Assembly (NCBI GenBank): GCA_009760855.2
Contig: WPIO01000010.1
Span: forward strand, 8,661,501 to 8,725,500
From: Cristatella mucedo
Taxonomy: Eukaryota; Bryozoa; Phylactolaemata; Cristatellidae
Direction of reading: 5' to 3'
Length of the DNA: 64,000 bases
The notes under the pieces were generated by a model that was not told where the DNA came from, ran no database searches, and saw only the letters and a list, made by a program, of their open reading frames with translations. Shown piece after piece: positions 58,985 through 64,000 of the stretch. Each line of letters opens with the position of its first letter. Positions within the stretch are counted from its first letter, which is position 1. A program made the translations under genes and the position numbers.

Positions 58985-59840
58985 TATAGTTGGACCTCTC
59001 GTTAGACGATGGACCTCTCGTTAGACGACCATATCAGCTTCACAGTCAAATCTGCCTATTTTCAGCTTCATAACATTGCTAAAATTCGGGCTTGTTTAGA
59101 TAAGGATACCACGTCCAAGTTGGTCCATGCATTCGTGACATCCCGTCTCGACTTCTGCAATTCACTGCTTACTGGCCTACCAGCATGTGCGATCAGGCGA
59201 TTGCAGCTGGTGCAAAACTCTGCAGCTAGGCTTGTCTGTCGTGAGCGTCACAGTTGCCACATTACTCCACTTCTCGCCGACCTGCACTGGCTACCAGTCA
59301 AGCAACAGATTGACTTCAAGATTTTGTCGCTCACTTTTAGGTCACTTCATTCTTTGGCTCCAGCCTATCTCTCAGATATACTCCCTCATCAGGCCAAGCA
59401 TCGTACCACCCGCTTTTCGGAATCCAACAGTCTACAAATACCTCGTACAAACCTTAAATCCTTTGGAGACCGTGCATTTAGTTCGTGTGCTCCCAAAGCC
59501 TGGAACTCCCTCCCGACCTGCGTCAGAACATCGCCTGACCTGACCACATTTAAAAAGAACTTAAAAACACACCTACTTAGGACAGCATTTAGTGGGTCCC
59601 TGTGATTCGTCCTTGATGTGCTTATGCGTGCTGACACTGTGCATGCTGCCACTAACCACATTTGCATGCTGACCCTGTGCATGTCACCCCTAACCATGTT
59701 ATTCATTTTGTTTGTTTATCAAGCATGATTTTACTTACCATTCAATTGCATTTCCCTTTGCAGCAAATTTAAAGCACCTAGAGAGAGATTGAGTTCTCTG
59801 AGGGCACTTTATCAAATGCATTATTATTATAATTAAGTAG
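58985..59840 (+). mobile_element. LINE-B copy, best-preserved C-terminal ORF (198 residues)
   Basis: An open frame at 59009-59605 runs from [19 protein letters not shown] to the natural stop after TAFSGSL. It is followed by the full 3' UTR and an (ATT)n tail. The first bases show a local tandem duplication of GGACCTCTCGTTAGACGA. The frame contains no stops, so this is among the youngest LINE-B copies here, though 5' truncated and lacking reverse transcriptase catalytic motifs. Confidence 0.88.
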
Positions 59841-59844
59841 CTGA

Positions 59845-61050
59845 TGACCAGTGTGACTTCATGGACTGGCACCATAAAAAATTATTACAAACCACTACCT
59901 ATTGCAGCCACTCCACTCTAAGCACAAATATCTAGAAAATTTCAGATCAAACAAACCACAAAGTGCCTATTGATGTATAGACAAAGTAAAGCTGAATCAA
60001 GAATAAACATTCGTATCCAAGCAGGTGCAGTGGAACAGTAGACAAGATTTGTTTTAAGTGACAATAAAAAAAAACCAAAGGGCTTACACTACAGAGGGAG
60101 GAGGCTTAATTATATCGTTCTTGTGAGTTGAACCTAGAAACTCCAAAATAAGACAGAAAATGCTCAACAATTCATTCAGTTTGATTTCAAATAAGTAGGA
60201 AGTAGCTTGAGGCAGAGCAAATATGGCAACAAACAAAATCAGCTTTTTGAGAGCATCCTTAAAATGCTCTTTTCAAGCTACACAAGTAAGTTGAACCTCT
60301 GCATTATAGAGATGAAGATATCTGGTAACATGGTCAGCAGATTCGTCGAGAAAGTTACATAAATTGGAAAGGCACCGCATCAAAATATAGTTCAGGCTTT
60401 TTTCCCATAGCTAGCTCTGTCGGTCATAAGCGCTTGCATAGCATAGTTGCCTCTGTATGCTATCTGCAGGGAAATCGTCTAATCTATTGGCCATTGATGC
60501 AACAGCTGGGCAATGCATTGGTTTGACCGAGTTTTGAGCCAGAAGCTTTTGATCGAAATTCTCGAAATGAACATGCTGTGCTGCCAAGAATCGATTACCC
60601 ACAGTGCTGGTTACTTACACCAGTTTCACAGTGCTCACTGTCTGTTCAGCTTGCAGCTACCGCTTGGATGCTATTCAAATGTAGCATCACACTGCTGAGC
60701 TAGAGAAGCAAGTGGCCTTCTAGAGACAAGAATTTTCAAAATTATGTTTGCAGATAGCCAAAAATAATATTCCTCACTCCACATGGAAAAACCTAGCTCT
60801 GGGTGAAAATGATTAAAGAGCATAGCCTTACTGAGTGCAGATTTTCTGTGAACGTGATTTTTCATGAGTTATGACTCCATCTGCCAATAAATCTGGTCCC
60901 TATAACTATCTGTCGGGAGTAGACCAACTTTTAAAAAACCACCATACAGCCAAATGGCTAAGTACCGTCGAAATACACTAGTTCAACATTAAATCGACAA
61001 TATCCAGTATTCAAGCCAATTGCAACAGAAGTACTAGTCACACTTCAGAG
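59845..61050. other. No gene recognised
   Basis: AT-rich sequence between LINE-B and the Tc1-like element. No ABCG Walker A exon was found here on the minus strand. Confidence 0.5.
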
Positions 61051-61053
61051 CTA

Positions 61054-62172
<1,119 letters not shown>

Positions 62173-62560
62173 TATATGCCAGTAACTATAACAGGTGCCA
62201 AAAAACGTCATGGAAAGCAGGGCAGATAACTAAGCAGCTAATTCAACTAAGAAGATATATGACACATCTATCGAAACAGCCAAAAAAGAACAGCTGTCTG
62301 AACCCACGGACCAGAAGTGCAGCAGAAACGATGGAGGATTAGGTACATGAATGCAGCTGTGACGGACAGTGCCAGTGAAGACATATACACTGCATGGACA
62401 TACTGCCGGTCCCTAGGCTACCAAGGAGTGTAACAAGTGCCAAAAGCAGTAAGGATCTACACACGGAGAATGTGCACAAGTAAAATGCACGACTCTGGCC
62501 AGTCCGACATACAGCCGAGTGATTTTATGCGGCTGGTTCACCGGAGGATGCCTCCAACGT

Positions 62561-62904
62561 GACTACTTCGATATGGCTGCACCAGGTCATCAAGTGAGCC
62601 TTACACACCAAATGTAGAAACAAGAAAAGCACCAAAGCAATCTGCACCGTGGACAGAGGTTTGCAATGACCTTGGAAAGCATCCAGCAGAGACACACCGA
62701 GAGACCTTGTCCATTCTTACCAAGTGCTTGAGGATTGAGGATGGGATTGTCAAGGGTGGGCTCTTGGGGAAGGTTCTGGCTGAAGGCAAGACTATTTCTA
62801 CCTCGCCGACCACAGTTCCTGAGCTCTGCTTGTGTCTTGCTACTAGTCCCAGCAAAACTGATAATAAAAATAAGTCTTTTGCAAAACATCCTAAAAGAAT
62901 CTAA
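62561..62904 (+). CDS. Unrecognised ORF
   Basis: About 113 codons are open without an obvious ATG. The core reads APWTEVCNDLGKHPAETHRE, LSILTKCLRIEDGIVKGGLL and GKVLAEGKTISTSPTTVPEL. Composition looks helical and less random than flanks, and it follows the Tc1-like element. No family is recognised; a decayed mobile-element protein is possible. Confidence 0.22.
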
Positions 62905-64000
62905 TCTCTATGCAGGCCCCTAATAACTGGCTACGAGAGAGGCAATTAGCAATGGCTAATGAAAAGCCAGGCATCCGACTTGACATGCAAGGCGCCCTTG
63001 CCTGGTTTCGCCACTTGTTACTTTAAATATGCTTAACTTTGTTAACCCCTGAGGCATGTCAGCTCTGAAGCTTCCAGCTTGCTTCAATACTTGGGGCCTG
63101 GGGGCTATAAGAATATGCTAATGGGACATCCTGCTGAGCCATCCTGAACCAGAGCTGCAGCAGAGCAGATACCTTTTAGCTCTATCATTGTGTCCCGTGC
63201 AACCATCTCTTATCAGGCTGCATCCCCACGAGCTCGGCTGCATTCCTGCAGCAAGCAGCCTATCCGGTCAGCTGCTGGTCTCAATATAATGATACAAAAT
63301 ATTTTCTGCTGGCCTATTCACAGTTAAAGGCAAGTGTGGTGACCCTAAGGCCTTGCAAAGGTCTTTTCATTTAAGGACACCTTTCAGTAGCTGTCTCACT
63401 CCAAGCGTCACGTAAGGGCGAGTCGGTTATGAGAGTGGTGACTTCAGAAATGACCAAGTTGCTTTAACTCTGGTTTCTTGTTATTAAGGTCGTCCCCCAA
63501 GGATTAGACAACGTCTCCTTCTTTCTTCATAGCACTACGATATTGACGTGGGCAATCCAGCACAGTTGAAAACCAGGAGGCCAGTTCGGCTGGCGGGCAA
63601 GAATCTCTGGCCACTCATGGGATGCAAACTTTACAACTTCTCCAGGGTCATGACTCCATGATAGCAACCCAGCAGTCCACAGTCTCTTGAAACAGCATTT
63701 TCTGCAACCACCTGTGCCATTCTGTACGAGACCTCGATAACGAAGCATTGTAGCAGACACATCAGATCGCACCACGTGTGCATGTTTCTGATTAGGAGAT
63801 TGGGACTGAGGAATCAGCAACAGTTGAATGTGCACATTACATACGGCCCAAAGACTGGCATGAGTATGCCAGTACTTACTGTAGAGCAGCAATAAGCAAT
63901 TATTACGGGTCATACAAGTTAGGGTGCACTCTTCCGAAACAACCTACGGTTTGGTGACTCTCCTGCCCAGCTTCGGGCAGATAGCCTCCTCATCACTGGG

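Noticed and set aside
59009-59605. 198-residue frame as a host gene
   Set aside because: It matches other copies in the window and is the C-terminal part of a LINE protein.
63527-63913. 128-residue minus-strand frame near the right edge, considered as an upstream ABCG exon
   Set aside because: It contains no Walker A or other ABC motif and no known family signature.

Overview
The window is invertebrate-type metazoan nuclear DNA. Small exons (100-420 bp) bounded by GT/AG sites lie between kilobase introns filled with LINEs, SINEs, DNA-transposon remnants and long dinucleotide microsatellites. No bacterial, organellar, rRNA or CRISPR signal is seen, and the phylum cannot be fixed from this sequence.

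Two protein-coding genes can be read with confidence, both on the minus strand and both cut by the window edges. On the right, an ABCG1/ABCG4-like half-transporter has ten exons from 57426 down to a stop at 36655. They give 568 codons in unbroken frame: the C-loop, Walker B, D-loop and H-loop part of the nucleotide-binding domain, a long linker carrying a hexapeptide repeat, and all six membrane segments. Its Walker A half should lie beyond 64000. Downstream of it on the same strand, a sodium/chloride-coupled SLC6 transporter runs from about 30358 to 12636. Six exons (338 codons) cover TM1 to TM5. The first coding exon and TM6-TM12 were not found. Both encode plasma-membrane type transporters; nothing shows that they work together.

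Layout: 1-12.6 kb has no confident gene. It holds a 36-bp tandem repeat, two copies of an unclassified repeat, SINE copies and a LINE-A copy with a reverse transcriptase YADD motif. 12.6-30.4 kb is the SLC6 gene, with several LINE-B copies, a GC-rich segment, and a LINE-A copy split by a 562-bp MITE that has a TTA target duplication. 30.4-36.6 kb is intergenic, with a CpG-rich stretch and old LINEs. 36.6-57.4 kb is the ABCG gene, with many microsatellites, SINEs and LINE-B copies in its introns. 57.4-64 kb holds an inverted pair of LINE-B copies and a decayed Tc1/mariner-like element.

The main signals beyond the genes are these: a LINE-B (ATT)n tail lying next to the splice acceptor of the SLC6 TM4 exon; a tRNA-derived SINE family that shares its 3' end with LINE-B; a coding minisatellite in the ABCG linker; and the nested MITE. 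I found no evidence of a wholly new multi-gene system.
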